Shown in pieces: positions 27,054 to 37,756 of a stretch of DNA of 64,000 nucleotides. Source of the DNA: Gammaproteobacteria bacterium (lineage in GTDB: Bacteria > Pseudomonadota > Gammaproteobacteria > Pseudomonadales > Pseudohongiellaceae). Positions within the stretch are counted from its first letter, which is position 1. Each line of letters opens with the position of its first letter. Both the position numbers and the translations under genes were made by a program. The notes below the pieces were generated by a model. It was not told the DNA's origin and ran no database searches. It was given only the letters and a program-made list of their open reading frames with translations. The stretch lies in NCBI GenBank assembly GCA_024639905.1, contig JAHEGE010000002.1, positions 134,580 to 198,579 on the forward strand, in the 5' to 3' direction.

Positions 27054-27662
27054 ATGGAAGCCCTGATCAGCCTATTCGTGAAAGCCGTGTTCATCGAGAA
27101 TATGGCGCTGCAGATGTTCCTTGGGATGTGTACGTTCCTTGCGGTGTCGAAAAAGGTCGAGACCGCGATCGGACTCGGTGTTGCGGTTGTGGTGGTACAG
27201 GTTATTACCGTGCCGGTTAATAACCTCATCTTTAATCTCTTACTGCGCGAGGGCGCTTTAGGTTGGATGGGGTTGCCAGACCTCTCGCTCGCCTTCCTGG
27301 GTTTCCTTTGCTACATCGGCGTCATCGCGGCGATGGTGCAAATGCTAGAAATGTTCCTCGATAAATACGTGCCTGCGCTTTACAGCGCGCTAGGCGTGTT
27401 CCTGCCCTTAATTACGGTGAACTGCGCGATTCTCGGAGCCACGTTGTTTATGGTTGAGCGCGACTACACCTTCCCCGAGAGCGTCGCCTTTGGCTTGGGC
27501 TCGGGCTTCGGCTGGGCGCTTGCCATCGTGGCGCTGGCCGGCATACGCGAAAAACTCAAGTACAGCGATGTGCCTGAAGGATTACGCGGATTGGGTATTA
27601 CATTTATCACCGTAGGGCTCATGTCTCTCGGATTCATGTCGCTCAGCGGCGTGTCGCTGTAA
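27054..27662 (+). CDS. nqrE: Na+-translocating NADH:quinone oxidoreductase subunit E
   Basis: This 202-residue, six-helix membrane subunit is the partner of NqrD. Landmarks are [20 protein letters not shown] and [12 protein letters not shown], each with one conserved Cys that would ligate the shared metal centre. The length fits the family (198-202). It starts on the base after the nqrD stop codon, so translation is likely coupled. Confidence 0.96.
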   Translation: MEALISLFVKAVFIENMALQMFLGMCTFLAVSKKVETAIGLGVAVVVVQVITVPVNNLIFNLLLREGALGWMGLPDLSLAFLGFLCYIGVIAAMVQMLEMFLDKYVPALYSALGVFLPLITVNCAILGATLFMVERDYTFPESVAFGLGSGFGWALAIVALAGIREKLKYSDVPEGLRGLGITFITVGLMSLGFMSLSGVSL

Positions 27663-27714
27663 CGTCGGTCTCGCTGGCCGCGGGTGTTTTGACAAAGGTA
27701 TTTAAAGCGAAACT

Positions 27715-28947
27715 ATGATGATTGATTTCGGAACGATAGTTGGTGGGGTGGCACTGTTCACCGTGATGGTGATGCTCCTAGTGTCGCTTATTTTGCTTGC
27801 TCGTGCGCGTCTTGTCAGCAGCGGAGACGTGCAGATCGAGATCAATGGCGATCCGGATAAAACGCTCACTGTTCCTGCGGGCGGCAAGCTTTTAAACACC
27901 CTGGCCGATGCTGGCATCTACCTATCGTCGGCTTGTGGCGGCGGGGGTACGTGCGCGCAATGCAAGTGCCAAATCACCGACGGTGGTGGCTCCATGCTGC
28001 CTACCGAAGAAGGACATTTTACTCGCGGTCAACGCCGCGATAATTGGCGTCTGTCGTGCCAAGTTGCTGTTAAGCAAGATATGAAAATCGAAGTGGCGCC
28101 GGAGTTTTTTGGCGTCAAACAATGGGAGTGCACAGTGCTCTCGAACGACAACGTGGCGACTTTTATTAAGGAACTGGTACTCGAAATTCCAGCGGGAGAG
28201 AGTGTCGATTTCCGTGCCGGTGGCTATGTGCAACTCGAAGTGCCCCCGCACGAAGTCAAATACGCCGATTTCGATATCGACGAGATGTACCGCGGCGACT
28301 GGAATCATTTCGGCTTGTTTAAACACGTGTCGAAGGTGAAAGACACGACGATTCGCGCTTACTCGATGGCTAACTACCCCGAAGAGAAAGGCGTCATTAA
28401 GTTCAATATCCGTATCGCAACACCGCCCCCTGGCACGGATCTTCCGCCGGGGAAAATGTCGTCCTATGTATTTAGTCTCAAGCCAGGCGACAAAGTTAAG
28501 GTTTTCGGTCCCTATGGTGAGTTTTTTGCCAAAGACACGGAGGCTGAAATGGTCTTTATTGGCGGAGGCGCCGGTATGGCACCGATGCGCTCGCATATCT
28601 TCGATCAGCTCAGGCGCCTAAACAGCAAGCGCAAGATAAGCTTTTGGTATGGGGCACGTAGCCTGCGAGAGATGTTCTATGAAGACGATTACAACACGCT
28701 AGCCGCCGAAAACGACAATTTCGACTGGCATGTAGCGCTGTCTGATCCGCAGCCGGAAGACAATTGGAATGGTATGACCGGATTTATTCATAACGTGGTG
28801 TTAGAAAACTACCTGCAGAACCATCCGGCGCCAGAAGATTGTGAATTCTATATGTGTGGCCCACCGATGATGAACGCAGCGGTCATTAAGATGCTGAAAG
28901 ATCTCGGCGTCGAAGACGACAATATCGCCCTCGACGAGTTCTCGTGA
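27715..28947 (+). CDS. nqrF: Na+-translocating NADH:quinone oxidoreductase subunit F
   Basis: This 410-residue NADH-oxidising subunit has an N-terminal membrane helix (about 8-30), a 2Fe-2S ferredoxin domain with C74, C80, C83 and C115 ([13 protein letters not shown]), an FAD domain with RAYSMANYP and an NADH domain with [12 protein letters not shown] and YMCGPPMM. It is the entry point of electrons from NADH. Its stop overlaps the apbE start in GTGA. Confidence 0.97.
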   Translation: MMIDFGTIVGGVALFTVMVMLLVSLILLARARLVSSGDVQIEINGDPDKTLTVPAGGKLLNTLADAGIYLSSACGGGGTCAQCKCQITDGGGSMLPTEEGHFTRGQRRDNWRLSCQVAVKQDMKIEVAPEFFGVKQWECTVLSNDNVATFIKELVLEIPAGESVDFRAGGYVQLEVPPHEVKYADFDIDEMYRGDWNHFGLFKHVSKVKDTTIRAYSMANYPEEKGVIKFNIRIATPPPGTDLPPGKMSSYVFSLKPGDKVKVFGPYGEFFAKDTEAEMVFIGGGAGMAPMRSHIFDQLRRLNSKRKISFWYGARSLREMFYEDDYNTLAAENDNFDWHVALSDPQPEDNWNGMTGFIHNVVLENYLQNHPAPEDCEFYMCGPPMMNAAVIKMLKDLGVEDDNIALDEFS

Positions 28948-30017
28948 TCGGCAACTTGCGCCGCTACTCTTTACCACTCCTTTTCACGTTGCTCGCGATT
29001 GGTGCCTTCGCTCTTCGCGAGCCGGCCCTCCCTGACACGCCGACGCGCTTCGGTGGTTACACGATGGGCACGACTTACAGCGTGCAGTACGCAGGTGACC
29101 TGACACCAGATGCTAGCGCGGCGATTGAGAGCGCGGTGGCTAGCCTTCTCGCTGAGCTCGATAAAGACATCTTTTCAACCTACGCTCCTGATTCTGAGCT
29201 GTCCCGTCTTAATGCGTCTTCGGAGACGACTGTCTCGCTGTCGGCTCCGTTGTTTAGCGTGTTAAGTGAGGCTCAGAGATTGGCGGTTGCGACCGAAGGG
29301 GCGTTCGATGTCACCGTCGCGCCCTTGGTCGACCTTTGGGGATTCGGGCCAGGGCGGCATGCGCTCAATGCACAAGTGCCGCGTGAGGCCGACATCATCG
29401 CCGCGCGTGAGCGCGTAGGATTTCAACAGCTTGTCCTAGATGCTGAAGCGGGTGTTATCACGCGGCCCGTGGGGGTGGCTATTGATCTAAGCGCAATCGC
29501 TAAAGGCTATGGTGTCGACGCTGTGGCCACCTTGCTCGAAGACGAGGGCGTAACAGACTATTTCATAGAAGTGGGCGGTGAACTGAGGATAGCCGGGCAT
29601 AAGGATTCCTCGAAGAGCGGCTGGATCCCTGCTATCGAAGCGCCAACTGACGGTGATTCACAAATCTACGACAAGTTCTTTAGCCGTGGCGAGTCCTTAG
29701 CCGTTGCTGGCTCAGGGGATTATAGAAATTACTTCGAGTCTGATGGTCTGCGCTATTCACACGAGATCGACCCGCGTAGCGGCCAACCGATAGCCCACAC
29801 GCTCGCGGCGGTTTATGTCATCCACGCGAGTGCGATGACCGCCGATGCACTTGCGACTGCGTATATGATTCTGGGGCCGGAGGAGGCCTTCGAGACGGCG
29901 CTCGCTGCCGGTCAGGCGGCGTATTTTATTGTTCGCAGCGGTGTGGGTGAGGCCGGGGTTTACGAGTTTAGCAATCGACTCACGCCCGCATTCGCACGCT
30001 TTTTACAGGAAGGGTAA
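28944..30017 (+). CDS. apbE: FAD:protein FMN transferase ApbE
   Basis: This 357-residue exported enzyme has a hydrophobic N-terminus (about 7-22) and the ApbE motifs [42 protein letters not shown] and VGGELR, with [11 protein letters not shown] near the C-terminus. It transfers FMN from FAD to Thr in the (S/D)GAT motifs of NqrB and NqrC. The GTG start overlaps the nqrF stop by 4 bases. Placement inside the nqr operon supports dedicated use for this pump. Confidence 0.93.
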   Translation: MIGNLRRYSLPLLFTLLAIGAFALREPALPDTPTRFGGYTMGTTYSVQYAGDLTPDASAAIESAVASLLAELDKDIFSTYAPDSELSRLNASSETTVSLSAPLFSVLSEAQRLAVATEGAFDVTVAPLVDLWGFGPGRHALNAQVPREADIIAARERVGFQQLVLDAEAGVITRPVGVAIDLSAIAKGYGVDAVATLLEDEGVTDYFIEVGGELRIAGHKDSSKSGWIPAIEAPTDGDSQIYDKFFSRGESLAVAGSGDYRNYFESDGLRYSHEIDPRSGQPIAHTLAAVYVIHASAMTADALATAYMILGPEEAFETALAAGQAAYFIVRSGVGEAGVYEFSNRLTPAFARFLQEG

Positions 30018-30055
30018 ACTCATGCCAATTCTGACTGGGCGAGGAGAGTAAGCAC

Positions 30056-30313
30056 ATGACGGTATGGCTAATCACATTTGTAGCGATGGCGGCGTTCTTC
30101 GTGTTCATGTCCGTCGGCGTATTTTTAGGCCGCAAACCCATACAGGGATCCTGCGGTGGGCTTAACGCGATCTCCGGCATGGACAAGTGCGAATTGTGCG
30201 GCGGCAGTCCACAAAAATGCGACGAGATTAGCGCGCAGTCCGCACCGAGTGCTCAGGTAGTCGATGCGATGGCGACAAGCAATGACACCGCGCCCAGAGA
30301 GGAAACGGAGTAG
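30056..30313 (+). CDS. nqrM: Na+-NQR maturation factor NqrM
   Basis: This 85-residue protein has one N-terminal membrane helix (about 3-24) and four Cys (C33, C45, C48, C55) in GSCGGLN and DKCELCGG...KC, the DUF539/NqrM pattern. NqrM is needed to insert the iron centre held by NqrD and NqrE. The tail after residue 58 is low-complexity Ala/Ser/Thr. It lies directly before sthA. Confidence 0.9.
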   Translation: MTVWLITFVAMAAFFVFMSVGVFLGRKPIQGSCGGLNAISGMDKCELCGGSPQKCDEISAQSAPSAQVVDAMATSNDTAPREETE

Positions 30314-30315
30314 CA

Positions 30316-31758
30316 ATGAAAGCAAGCAAAGCAGCCAAATCAGCCAAAGACAGCAAAGCGATCTCCAGCACGCGCGGCAAGAATCACTATGACATTATCG
30401 TCATCGGTGCTGGGCCCGCTGGCGAGGCGGCGGCGATGAATGCAAAGAAAGCTGGGCGTTCGGTTGCGGTGGTTAATGACCTAAAACACGTCGGCGGAAA
30501 CTGTACCCACTGGGCGACGATTCCCTCTAAGGCGCTTAGGCATACCGTCAATCAAGTCATGCAGTTCAATGCGAACCCGATGTTTCGCGATGTTGGTCAT
30601 GCGCGCAAGCTAAGTTTTCAGCAAATTCTTAAGCAAGCCGAGCGCGTAGTGTCGGCACAAGTTGCGATGCGCACTGACTTCTATGACCGTAACCATATTC
30701 CGGTAATAAGTGGCCGCGGTTCGTTCGTCGATGCCCACACGCTCAAACTGGAGGGCAAGCGCACGCGGCTCACCGCAGACTATTTCATTATCGCCACAGG
30801 CTCGCGCCCCTACCGGCCGCCTGGCGTCGATTTCGACCACCCACGTATGTTTGACAGCGACACTATACTCTCACTGGATTTCTCGCCGCGTAAGGTGACG
30901 ATCATCGGTGCCGGCGTGATTGGCTGTGAGTATGCCTCTATCTTCGGCGGGTTGGGTGCGAAGGTGGAGTTAATTAACCCGGCTTCCTCGCTGCTAAGTT
31001 TCCTCGATTTTGAGATTTCGGGTGCGCTTAGCTATCACCTCAGAGATTTGGGCGTGCGCAGTCGTCATAACGAGGAATATGAAAAGCTCGAGTACCATGA
31101 CGACTGTGTAGTGACTTACTTGAAGTCGGGAAAGAAGATTAAGAGCGACATCGTGCTGTGGGCTAACGGCCGCACAGGAAATACGACTGGGATGGGTCTT
31201 GAGGCCGTAGGCATCGAAGCCAATAGCCGTGGTCAAATCTCTGTGGATCGTGCTTATAAGACTGAGGCTGATAATATCTACGCGGCGGGCGATGTGATCG
31301 GTTGGCCAGCGCTAGCGGGTGCGGCGTATGACCAAGGGCGTGCTGCAAGCAACGCGATCGTGGCCCCCGAAGACTGTAATCATGTAGATGAAGTCGCAAC
31401 GGGAATCTATACGATCCCTGAAATCTCGACCGTCGGAGCCACTGAAGCGGAGTTGTCTGCCGCGAAAATACCTTATGAGATTGGTAAGGCGTTCTTCAAG
31501 AACACCGCTCGCGCTCAGATTACGGGTGAACAGGTGGGGATGCTCAAGTTGATCTTCCACTTCGAAACACTCGAGTTGCTGGGCATTCATTGTTTCGGCG
31601 ACCAGGCGTCGGAGATCGTGCATATCGGACAGGCCATCATGAGCCAGCCCGCGCCGGCGAATACAATGAAGTATTTTATCAATACGACGTTCAACTACCC
31701 CACCATGGCGGAAGCCTATCGCACCGCCGCGCTAGACGGTCTTAATCGCGTCTTCTGA
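30316..31758 (+). CDS. sthA: Soluble pyridine nucleotide transhydrogenase SthA
   Basis: This 480-residue flavoprotein of the lipoamide-dehydrogenase fold has [13 protein letters not shown] for FAD binding and [17 protein letters not shown] around C63. Only one Cys is present where disulfide reductases have CxxxxC, as is typical of Sth[14 protein letters not shown] is the NAD(P) site and [16 protein letters not shown] the second FAD motif. SthA exchanges hydride between NADH and NADPH. The first 20 residues are unusually Lys/Ala/Ser-rich. It starts two bases after nqrM. Confidence 0.95.
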   Translation: MKASKAAKSAKDSKAISSTRGKNHYDIIVIGAGPAGEAAAMNAKKAGRSVAVVNDLKHVGGNCTHWATIPSKALRHTVNQVMQFNANPMFRDVGHARKLSFQQILKQAERVVSAQVAMRTDFYDRNHIPVISGRGSFVDAHTLKLEGKRTRLTADYFIIATGSRPYRPPGVDFDHPRMFDSDTILSLDFSPRKVTIIGAGVIGCEYASIFGGLGAKVELINPASSLLSFLDFEISGALSYHLRDLGVRSRHNEEYEKLEYHDDCVVTYLKSGKKIKSDIVLWANGRTGNTTGMGLEAVGIEANSRGQISVDRAYKTEADNIYAAGDVIGWPALAGAAYDQGRAASNAIVAPEDCNHVDEVATGIYTIPEISTVGATEAELSAAKIPYEIGKAFFKNTARAQITGEQVGMLKLIFHFETLELLGIHCFGDQASEIVHIGQAIMSQPAPANTMKYFINTTFNYPTMAEAYRTAALDGLNRVF

Positions 31759-31771
31759 TTCGATTGTGCAT

Positions 31772-31791
31772 CGCCCGCTCTCCCGCGGGCG
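31772..31791 (+). terminator. GC-rich hairpin after sthA
   Basis: CGCCCGC and GCGGGCG form a perfect 7-bp stem with a 6-base loop, 14 bases after the sthA stop. There is no T run behind it, so it may protect the 3' end or act with a factor instead of being a classic intrinsic terminator. Confidence 0.5.
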
Positions 31792-31934
31792 TAAAGCGCG
31801 CCTCTTTGCTCAAAAATCCCCCAGTAATAATCAGGCTTGCCAAGACGCGGCGACAGGGTTAATTTCAACCCATGGCCGCCCTCATCTGTAGGGCTTCCAT
31901 GCAGCGTCAGTAATAATAAGGGGCAAGCGTGGAT

Positions 31935-31972
31935 CTAACTAGGGAGTTAGTTCACCGTCCTAAATCGACGGT
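31935..31972 (+). promoter_or_regulatory. Two small hairpins before the CBS gene
   Basis: CTAACT-AGGG-AGTTAG (31935-31950) and ACCGTC-CTAAATC-GACGGT (31954-31972) are adjacent perfect 6-bp stems that end 24 bases before the ATG of the CBS-domain gene. They could affect expression of that gene, or mark operator sites. No known regulator motif is recognised. Confidence 0.3.
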
Positions 31973-31996
31973 CTTTACGCCATCGGGGGAAAAACT

Positions 31997-32467
31997 ATGA
32001 TGCGAACCGCAAGAGATATCCTGAACGACAAAGGGGGCCACATGGTCACCGTCGCGTTCGATGCAACCATTCACCAAGCCCTTACTTTGATGACCCAGCA
32101 CAGGGTCGGCTCTATCATCGTTGTCGATGGCGACAAGATTAAGGGCATTTGGACGGAAAGAGACTTAATGTTTCGCGCCCTAGAAGACGGCTTCGATGCG
32201 CGAACTGCCTCGCTTAAAGATCGCATTTCCGAGAATCTCATCTCCGCTAATGCCGATGAGGTTGTGGATCAATTGTTTGATAAGTTCCTCGGAAAGCGCA
32301 TTCGCCATCTTCTGATCGAAGACGGCGGTGAGTTTATCGGCCTTATTTCGGTGGGCGATGTGATGAAGGCGAATCTGCAACAGAAGGCGGAAGAGCTTGC
32401 CTCGCTAAACCATAAAGTAAGCCTCGAATACTACGAGAATTGGAAGCAAGTGCAGGCGGAGCGCTAG
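31997..32467 (+). CDS. CBS-domain protein
   Basis: This 156-residue protein is a tandem pair of CBS domains: HQALTLMTQHRVGSIIVVDG with TERDLM, then HLLIEDGGEFIGLISVGDVM. A short helical tail (LNHKVSLEYYENWKQVQAER) follows. Stand-alone CBS pairs bind adenine nucleotides and sense energy state, often acting on a partner enzyme. No partner is fused here. Its place between the Nqr/SthA and Nuo gene blocks suggests, but does not show, a link to redox or energy status. Confidence 0.85.
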   Translation: MMRTARDILNDKGGHMVTVAFDATIHQALTLMTQHRVGSIIVVDGDKIKGIWTERDLMFRALEDGFDARTASLKDRISENLISANADEVVDQLFDKFLGKRIRHLLIEDGGEFIGLISVGDVMKANLQQKAEELASLNHKVSLEYYENWKQVQAER

Positions 32468-32476
32468 GCCTTTTTC

Positions 32477-32492
32477 TGTGATGATTATCACA
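32477..32492. promoter_or_regulatory. CRP/Vfr-type binding site
   Basis: TGTGATGATTATCACA matches the TGTGA-N6-TCACA consensus of the CRP family exactly. It begins 10 bases after the CBS gene stop and lies 430 bases before nuoA. It could control the nuo operon if its promoter lies nearby. Confidence 0.55.
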
Positions 32493-32501
32493 ATAACTTG
32501 C

Positions 32502-32527
32502 GCGGGCTTCTCCGCCCGTGGTAAGTT
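32502..32527 (+). terminator. Hairpin after the CBS gene
   Basis: CGGGC and GCCCG pair across a 6-base loop, and GTGGTAAG leads into a short T run. It lies about 35 bases after the CBS gene stop and may end that transcript. Confidence 0.4.
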
Positions 32528-32924
32528 TTTCATTAAGTTGATTCACGCTAAGCAGTAACGCAATAGAAGTGCTAGATAGGTCAAGAAAGACGGTAGAGCA
32601 GGTTTGTGTTCTAGATCTTTGAATATTAAGGTCTAAATACAAGTCATGACGAGAATAAGAGCCGATTTCTTTAACTGATAAGCCACTTGAATTCCCTCGC
32701 CAGAATGAGGGAAGTGCTCAGCTAAATGGGCTCCCTTAGAAAAGTGTTAGACGATTCGAAGGGTAGTTGCAGAATATTTCACTCCCCGAATCGTGCCGGT
32801 GTTCACTGGTCGCGTCACTTTCCTTGTTCGTCATCGCTCCGGTTTTTCCCCACGAGTACTCTGTTAAATGGTGTCTTGCTGAAGGCTCGCGCATCAAGTA
32901 GTTGGCTGAGAGTAGGGAGTAGCG

Positions 32925-33383
32925 ATGATGGAAGGCGCACAGGCTGTGAGTTCTGCTCAAGACCTCACCTCGTTCGTGATTTATGCCGCTGCAGTGGTTG
33001 CCGTCGTCGGCACAATGCTCGGCCTGTCCTTTGTATTGGGTCAGCGTAAGTCTGCGCACTCGAAGAATCTCCCTTTTGAATCCGGTATCGTGTCGGTTGG
33101 CAGTGCCCAATTTCATACGACTATCCATTTCTATCTCCCAGCTATCCTCTTCATTATCTTCGACCTCGAGGTCGTGTTCTTGTTCTCGTGGGCCGTCGTC
33201 GTGCGCGAAGCCGGCTGGGCCGGCTTTATTGAGATAAGCGTTTTCATCGTCGTGCTGCTTGTGGCCTTGTTCTATTTATGGCGGATCGGCGCGCTCGACT
33301 GGCGTACTCAGATTCAAAAGCGCGAACTGAAAACCCTCGTCGGCCCCGGCGGTGTGACCAATAGGAAGGAGTTTCGACTATGA
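32925..33383 (+). CDS. nuoA: NADH:quinone oxidoreductase (complex I) subunit A
   Basis: This 152-residue, three-helix membrane subunit has the NuoA landmarks [10 protein letters not shown] (as [11 protein letters not shown]), [19 protein letters not shown] and a charged tail. It forms part of the quinone-channel side of complex I. GGGAGT precedes the ATG; a second ATG follows at once and could also be used. It overlaps nuoB by 4 bases (ATGA) and opens a 13-gene operon that continues to nuoN. Confidence 0.95.
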   Translation: MMEGAQAVSSAQDLTSFVIYAAAVVAVVGTMLGLSFVLGQRKSAHSKNLPFESGIVSVGSAQFHTTIHFYLPAILFIIFDLEVVFLFSWAVVVREAGWAGFIEISVFIVVLLVALFYLWRIGALDWRTQIQKRELKTLVGPGGVTNRKEFRL

Positions 33384-34021
33384 ACTGGAGCCTTGAATCG
33401 GCTGAGACCAGCACTGCACCGAGCCCAGGCAGTAGCGAAATGGACGAGCTTATTCGTCGAAATGTGATGATGGTGACCCTCGAGGACATGGTGGCCTGGG
33501 GGCGCAAGAATTCCATTTGGCCCTTCAATTTTGGTCTCTCCTGCTGCTATGTGGAAATGGCCACTGCGTTCACTAGCCGCCACGATCTCGCGCGTTTTGG
33601 TGCGGAGGTGATTAGAGGCACTCCGCGTCAGGCAGACATGATCGTGATCGCCGGTACCGTGTTTCGCAAGATGGCGCCGGTAGTTAAACAGCTGTACGAC
33701 CAGCTGCTCGAACCCAAATGGGTGATCTCGATGGGATCCTGCGCGAATTCAGGAGGCATGTACGATATTTATTCCGTCGTTCAAGGTGTCGATAAATTTC
33801 TGCCAGTCGATGTGTATGTGTCTGGTTGCCCGCCGAGGCCGGAGGCACTGTTGCAGGGGCTTATGCTGTTGCAGGAATCGATTGGCAATCAGCGCCGGCC
33901 GTTGAGCTGGGTGATTAACGAGCAGGGGATTATTCAGAAGGAAGAAAATAAGGTTCAGCGGTTGCTGCGCGGCCCCGAACGAATAGCCGCTACCGAGCTA
34001 CGCTCGCCGGACGAGGTATAA
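33380..34021 (+). CDS. nuoB: Complex I subunit B (N2 cluster)
   Basis: This 213-residue peripheral subunit has the N2 4Fe-4S ligands: the adjacent pair in LSCCYVEM, then GSCANSGG and [13 protein letters not shown]. This cluster passes electrons to quinone. The length is slightly below that of E. coli NuoB (220). It overlaps nuoA by 4 bases, and nuoCD follows after 7 bases. Confidence 0.96.
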   Translation: MNWSLESAETSTAPSPGSSEMDELIRRNVMMVTLEDMVAWGRKNSIWPFNFGLSCCYVEMATAFTSRHDLARFGAEVIRGTPRQADMIVIAGTVFRKMAPVVKQLYDQLLEPKWVISMGSCANSGGMYDIYSVVQGVDKFLPVDVYVSGCPPRPEALLQGLMLLQESIGNQRRPLSWVINEQGIIQKEENKVQRLLRGPERIAATELRSPDEV

Positions 34022-34028
34022 GGTCGCG

Positions 34029-35816
34029 ATGAAAACGGGCGCACAGTCAGCGACTCACACGGCAAGCGCTTCTCGCGCCGCCGCCGAGCACTTAGTGAGC
34101 CTCTTCGGCGAGAGGGTGCTAGCGCAGCAAGTGACCGTCGATGACATTCCGACGCTCTGGTTTGCGCGTGACACGATCGTGCAGGTGTTGACTATTCTGC
34201 GTGATGAGATGTTCGCTGGTGCTAAGTTCGAAATGCTATTCGATTTAACAGCGATCGATGAGCGTTTGAGGGTAAACAGGCAAGGGCAGCCGGCGAGCGA
34301 TTTCACTGTCGTCTACCAACTCATGTCCTTTAGCGGCAATGTCGATCTGCGTTTAAAAGTCCCGCTGCAAGATGCGGACCTTTGTTTACCTACGGTAACC
34401 CACCTCTGGCCCAACGCGAATTGGTATGAGCGCGAAGTGTGGGACATGTTTGGCATTCGTTTCGACGGCCACCCCAATCTCTACCGACTTGTCTTGCCTC
34501 CAACCTGGGAGGGGCATGCGTTACGAAAAGAGCATCCGGCGCGTGCGACCGAGATGGAGCCCTTTTCGCTTGATGATGCGCAAACCGATATCGAGCAAGA
34601 AGCACTAAAGTTTAAGCCAGAAGAGTGGGGCATGAAGCGCGCCTCAGATGATTCCGAGTTCATGTTTCTCAACCTCGGCCCCAACCATCCGAGTGTGCAT
34701 GGCGCGTTTCGCATCGCAGTGCAGTTAGACGGAGAGATACTCGTCGATGCTGTTCCAGACATCGGGTATCACCATCGCGGCGCCGAAAAGATGGGCGAGC
34801 GTCAGTCTTGGCACACCTTCATCCCGTACACCGATCGCATCGATTATCTCGGTGGCGTAATGAATAACCTGCCGTATGTGATGGCGGTGGAGAAAATGGC
34901 GGGCATCCAAGTACCCGATCGTGTGAAGACGATTCGCATTATGCTCTCCGAGATGTTTCGCATCTGCAGCCATCTGCTTTTCTACGGTACCTTCGCGCAG
35001 GATGTAGGGCAGCTCTCTCCGATCTTTTACATGTTTGTCGAGCGCGAACGAATCTTCAACATCATCGAATCGATTTGTGGAGCTCGAATGCATCCCGGAT
35101 GGTTTCGTATCGGTGGTGTGGCACAAGATCTGCCGCAGGGTTGGGACAAGCAAATCCGTGAGCTTCTGGAATTCATGCCACCCCGTCTCGATGAATACGA
35201 CGCGATGGTTCTCAATAATGGCATTCTCAAGCGCCGTACACAGGGCGTAGGCGCGTATACCACGCAAGACGCGTTCGATTGGGGAGTGACTGGCGCTGGG
35301 TTGCGTGCAACCGGTTTCGAATGGGATATGCGTAAACAGCGACCCTATAGCGGCTATGAAAATTTCGATTTCGATGTGCCCATCGCAGCTAACGGTGATT
35401 GCTATGATCGCTGTGCCGTGCGTGTGGAAGAGATGCGCCAAAGCCTGCGTATTATCAAACAGTGCGTCGACAATATGCCGTCGGGTGACTACAAGTCTTC
35501 TCATCCCTTGACGACACCGCCGCGCAAAGAAAAGACGATGCAGGATATCGAGACGCTAATTAACCATTTCCTTAGCGTGAGTTGGGGCCCGGTCATCCCG
35601 CCCAATGAGGTCTCTATGGCAGTAGAGGCGACTAAGGGAATTAATTCGTATTACTTGGTGAGTGATGGCAACACGACGTCCTATCGTACCCGTATCCGGA
35701 CTCCATCCTTCGCGCACTTGCAGATGATTCCAGCCATATCGCGCGGATTCATGGTGTCGGACCTTATCGCGATTATTGCCAGTATCGATTTTGTCATGGC
35801 GGATGTGGATCGCTGA
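34029..35816 (+). CDS. nuoCD: Fused complex I subunits C and D
   Basis: This 595-residue protein joins NuoC (about 1-190, with [28 protein letters not shown]) and NuoD (about 205-595). The NuoD part has [25 protein letters not shown] and [14 protein letters not shown]. The fusion is standard in Enterobacterales and many other gammaproteobacteria. The NuoD part lines the quinone pocket beside cluster N2. The C-terminal [17 protein letters not shown] matches the conserved end. Confidence 0.97.
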   Translation: MKTGAQSATHTASASRAAAEHLVSLFGERVLAQQVTVDDIPTLWFARDTIVQVLTILRDEMFAGAKFEMLFDLTAIDERLRVNRQGQPASDFTVVYQLMSFSGNVDLRLKVPLQDADLCLPTVTHLWPNANWYEREVWDMFGIRFDGHPNLYRLVLPPTWEGHALRKEHPARATEMEPFSLDDAQTDIEQEALKFKPEEWGMKRASDDSEFMFLNLGPNHPSVHGAFRIAVQLDGEILVDAVPDIGYHHRGAEKMGERQSWHTFIPYTDRIDYLGGVMNNLPYVMAVEKMAGIQVPDRVKTIRIMLSEMFRICSHLLFYGTFAQDVGQLSPIFYMFVERERIFNIIESICGARMHPGWFRIGGVAQDLPQGWDKQIRELLEFMPPRLDEYDAMVLNNGILKRRTQGVGAYTTQDAFDWGVTGAGLRATGFEWDMRKQRPYSGYENFDFDVPIAANGDCYDRCAVRVEEMRQSLRIIKQCVDNMPSGDYKSSHPLTTPPRKEKTMQDIETLINHFLSVSWGPVIPPNEVSMAVEATKGINSYYLVSDGNTTSYRTRIRTPSFAHLQMIPAISRGFMVSDLIAIIASIDFVMADVDR

Positions 35817-35872
35817 TTTAGGTGAACTCAAGAAACAGGTCGAATAAACCAGCTTAAGAGAGACAGTGCACG

Positions 35873-36412
35873 ATGCAGCATAAGCTAATCAGCAGTTCTT
35901 CATCGCGAGTATTAAGCGCCGCGGAACTCGAAGAGATCGATCACGAACTGACGCTGTACCCAACTAAACAGTCGGTCGGCCTCGAAGCGTTGAAGATCGT
36001 GCAGCGCCATCAAGGCTGGGTTTCTGATGAAAGCATGCACGCGATTGCTAATTATCTAGAGCTGCCCCTAGCCGAGCTCGAAGGGGTTGCGACGTTCTTC
36101 AATCTCATCTATCGGCGTCCGGTTGGCAAGCGCGTGATTCTGTTCTGCGACAGCGTGAGTTGCTGGATTATGGGCTGCGAAAAAAACAAGGCTCGTCTCG
36201 CCGAGCGGCTGGGTATTGGCTATGGCGAGACTAGCGCCGACGGTGAATTTACCCTTATTCCCGTGCCCTGTTTGGGAGACTGTGACAAAGCGCCGGTGAT
36301 GATGGTCGGCGACACCATGCATCGCCAAGTCGATCCTGCCTCCATCGACGCGCTCGTGGAAGGGCCTGGGAATAAGGCGTTTACTGTAGATAAGGTCGGA
36401 GGTGACGAATGA
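35873..36412 (+). CDS. nuoE: Complex I subunit E (N1a cluster)
   Basis: This 179-residue subunit binds the 2Fe-2S cluster N1a through CDSVSC (C-x4-C) and CLGDC (C-x3-C). The N-terminal helical part includes ALKIVQRHQGWVSDE and the ATFFNLIYRRPVG segment. It sits next to NuoF in the NADH-oxidising module. It overlaps nuoF by 4 bases. Confidence 0.95.
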   Translation: MQHKLISSSSSRVLSAAELEEIDHELTLYPTKQSVGLEALKIVQRHQGWVSDESMHAIANYLELPLAELEGVATFFNLIYRRPVGKRVILFCDSVSCWIMGCEKNKARLAERLGIGYGETSADGEFTLIPVPCLGDCDKAPVMMVGDTMHRQVDPASIDALVEGPGNKAFTVDKVGGDE

Positions 36413-37695
36413 GCGCTCATGCTGAGCAGAGGCCGCTGACAAAGAATATCGATCTCAAGCGTGGGCCCCTTGCGCTCAAAGAGTACGAGGCGGCGGGAGG
36501 CTATGCCGGGCCGCGTGCAATCGCGGCAGGCCTACAACCAAATGAGGTCTTAGAACGGATCAAAGAGTCTGGTCTGAAAGGGCGCGGCGGTGCAGGTTTT
36601 CCGACCGGCCTTAAATGGAGTTTTGTGCCTCAGGGGCCTGATTCGGAACAGCAAAAATACCTTGTTGTGAATGCCGATGAGATGGAGCCAGGCACCTTTA
36701 AAGACCGCTTATTGATGGAGGGTGACCCGCATCTTCTTATCGAAGGCATGATTATCGCGGCGTACACCATTCAAGCTAGCCGCGCTTTTATCTTCCTGCG
36801 CGGCGAATACCTTCTCGCTGAGAAACGGCTTGCACAGGCGATCGCGGAGGCTCGTGCCGCTGGTCATCTCGGCGAGAATGTTTTCGGCACCGGCTTTGCT
36901 TTCGACATCGTGTTGCACACGAGCGCGGGTCGCTATATTTGCGGCGAGGAGACGGCGTTGCTTAACGCGCTTGAAGGCAAACGAGCTAACCCTAGGGCGA
37001 AGCCGCCGTTCCCGCAGGTGAGTGGTCTCTGGGGTAAGCCGACAATCGTCAATAACGTTGAAACCCTGTGTAATCTGCCGGGGATAATTGCGAATGGGGT
37101 CGAGTGGTATCAGAGTTTAGGCAGCGGAGGTGATTTCGGTACCAAGCTGTTTGGCGTAAGCGGCCGGGTGAAAACCCCGGGCTGTTGGGAGCTTCCCTTC
37201 GGCGTTAGCATTCGTGAAGTGATCGAAGGTTACGGCGGCGGCATGCAAGAAGGCTACAGACTAAAGGCGTTCCTGCCGGGCGGCGGCTCAACAGATTTTC
37301 TCACTCCGGACCACCTCGATACGCCACTGACTTACGGCGCCATCGGCGAACTCGGTAGTCGCCTCGCTACCGGCACCATGATCTTGCTCGATGACCAGAC
37401 TTGCCCCGTTGGCATGATCGGTAACCTCATGAAATTCTTCGCGCACGAATCCTGCGGATTCTGCACCCCTTGTCGTGACGGCCTACCTTGGGTAGATGCC
37501 ATTTTCCGCGATCTCGAAGAAGGCAAAGGTGCGCACAAGGACATCGCTATTCTGCAAGATCACGTCGGCTATTTGGGCCCGGGCAAAACATTCTGTGCAC
37601 TGGCCCCCGGGGCGACCGCGCCACTGGGCAGCGGCCTGAAACTATTTGCCGATGAATTCGAGACGCATGCAAACAGCGGGTGTCCTTACCATTAG
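36409..37695 (+). CDS. nuoF: Complex I subunit F (NADH-binding, N3)
   Basis: This 428-residue subunit carries the NADH and FMN sites and cluster N3. GRGGAGFPTGLKW is the nucleotide loop, NADEMEPGTFKDR and GAGRYICGEETALLNALEG-type residues (SAGRYICGEETALL) bind FMN. ESCGFCTPCRDG plus a later Cys (TFCALAP) ligate N3. It takes electrons from NADH. The nuoG gene follows after about 60 bases. Confidence 0.97.
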   Translation: MSAHAEQRPLTKNIDLKRGPLALKEYEAAGGYAGPRAIAAGLQPNEVLERIKESGLKGRGGAGFPTGLKWSFVPQGPDSEQQKYLVVNADEMEPGTFKDRLLMEGDPHLLIEGMIIAAYTIQASRAFIFLRGEYLLAEKRLAQAIAEARAAGHLGENVFGTGFAFDIVLHTSAGRYICGEETALLNALEGKRANPRAKPPFPQVSGLWGKPTIVNNVETLCNLPGIIANGVEWYQSLGSGGDFGTKLFGVSGRVKTPGCWELPFGVSIREVIEGYGGGMQEGYRLKAFLPGGGSTDFLTPDHLDTPLTYGAIGELGSRLATGTMILLDDQTCPVGMIGNLMKFFAHESCGFCTPCRDGLPWVDAIFRDLEEGKGAHKDIAILQDHVGYLGPGKTFCALAPGATAPLGSGLKLFADEFETHANSGCPYH

Positions 37696-37756
37696 CGGCG
37701 AGCGTCATCTTTAAATTCGCCGCGGGCAAGTCGGGAAGCATTAGGAGAGTGAGTAC

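Larger units (their letters stand above)
32468..32924 (+). other. 457-base leader region of the nuo operon
   Basis: No credible gene lies here. The stretch holds a perfect CRP-type palindrome (32477-32492), a GC hairpin with a following T run (32502-32527), a 7-bp stem TTCCCTC/GAGGGAA (32692-32713) and long-range arms ACGATTCG/CGAATCGT (32751-32794). The short frames in it overlap nuoA in other frames. The number of stems suggests a structured 5' leader for nuoA. Confidence 0.5.

Noticed and set aside
34725-35504. 259-codon open frame opposite nuoCD
   Set aside because: nuoCD is unambiguous on the forward strand and the antisense product has no family features.
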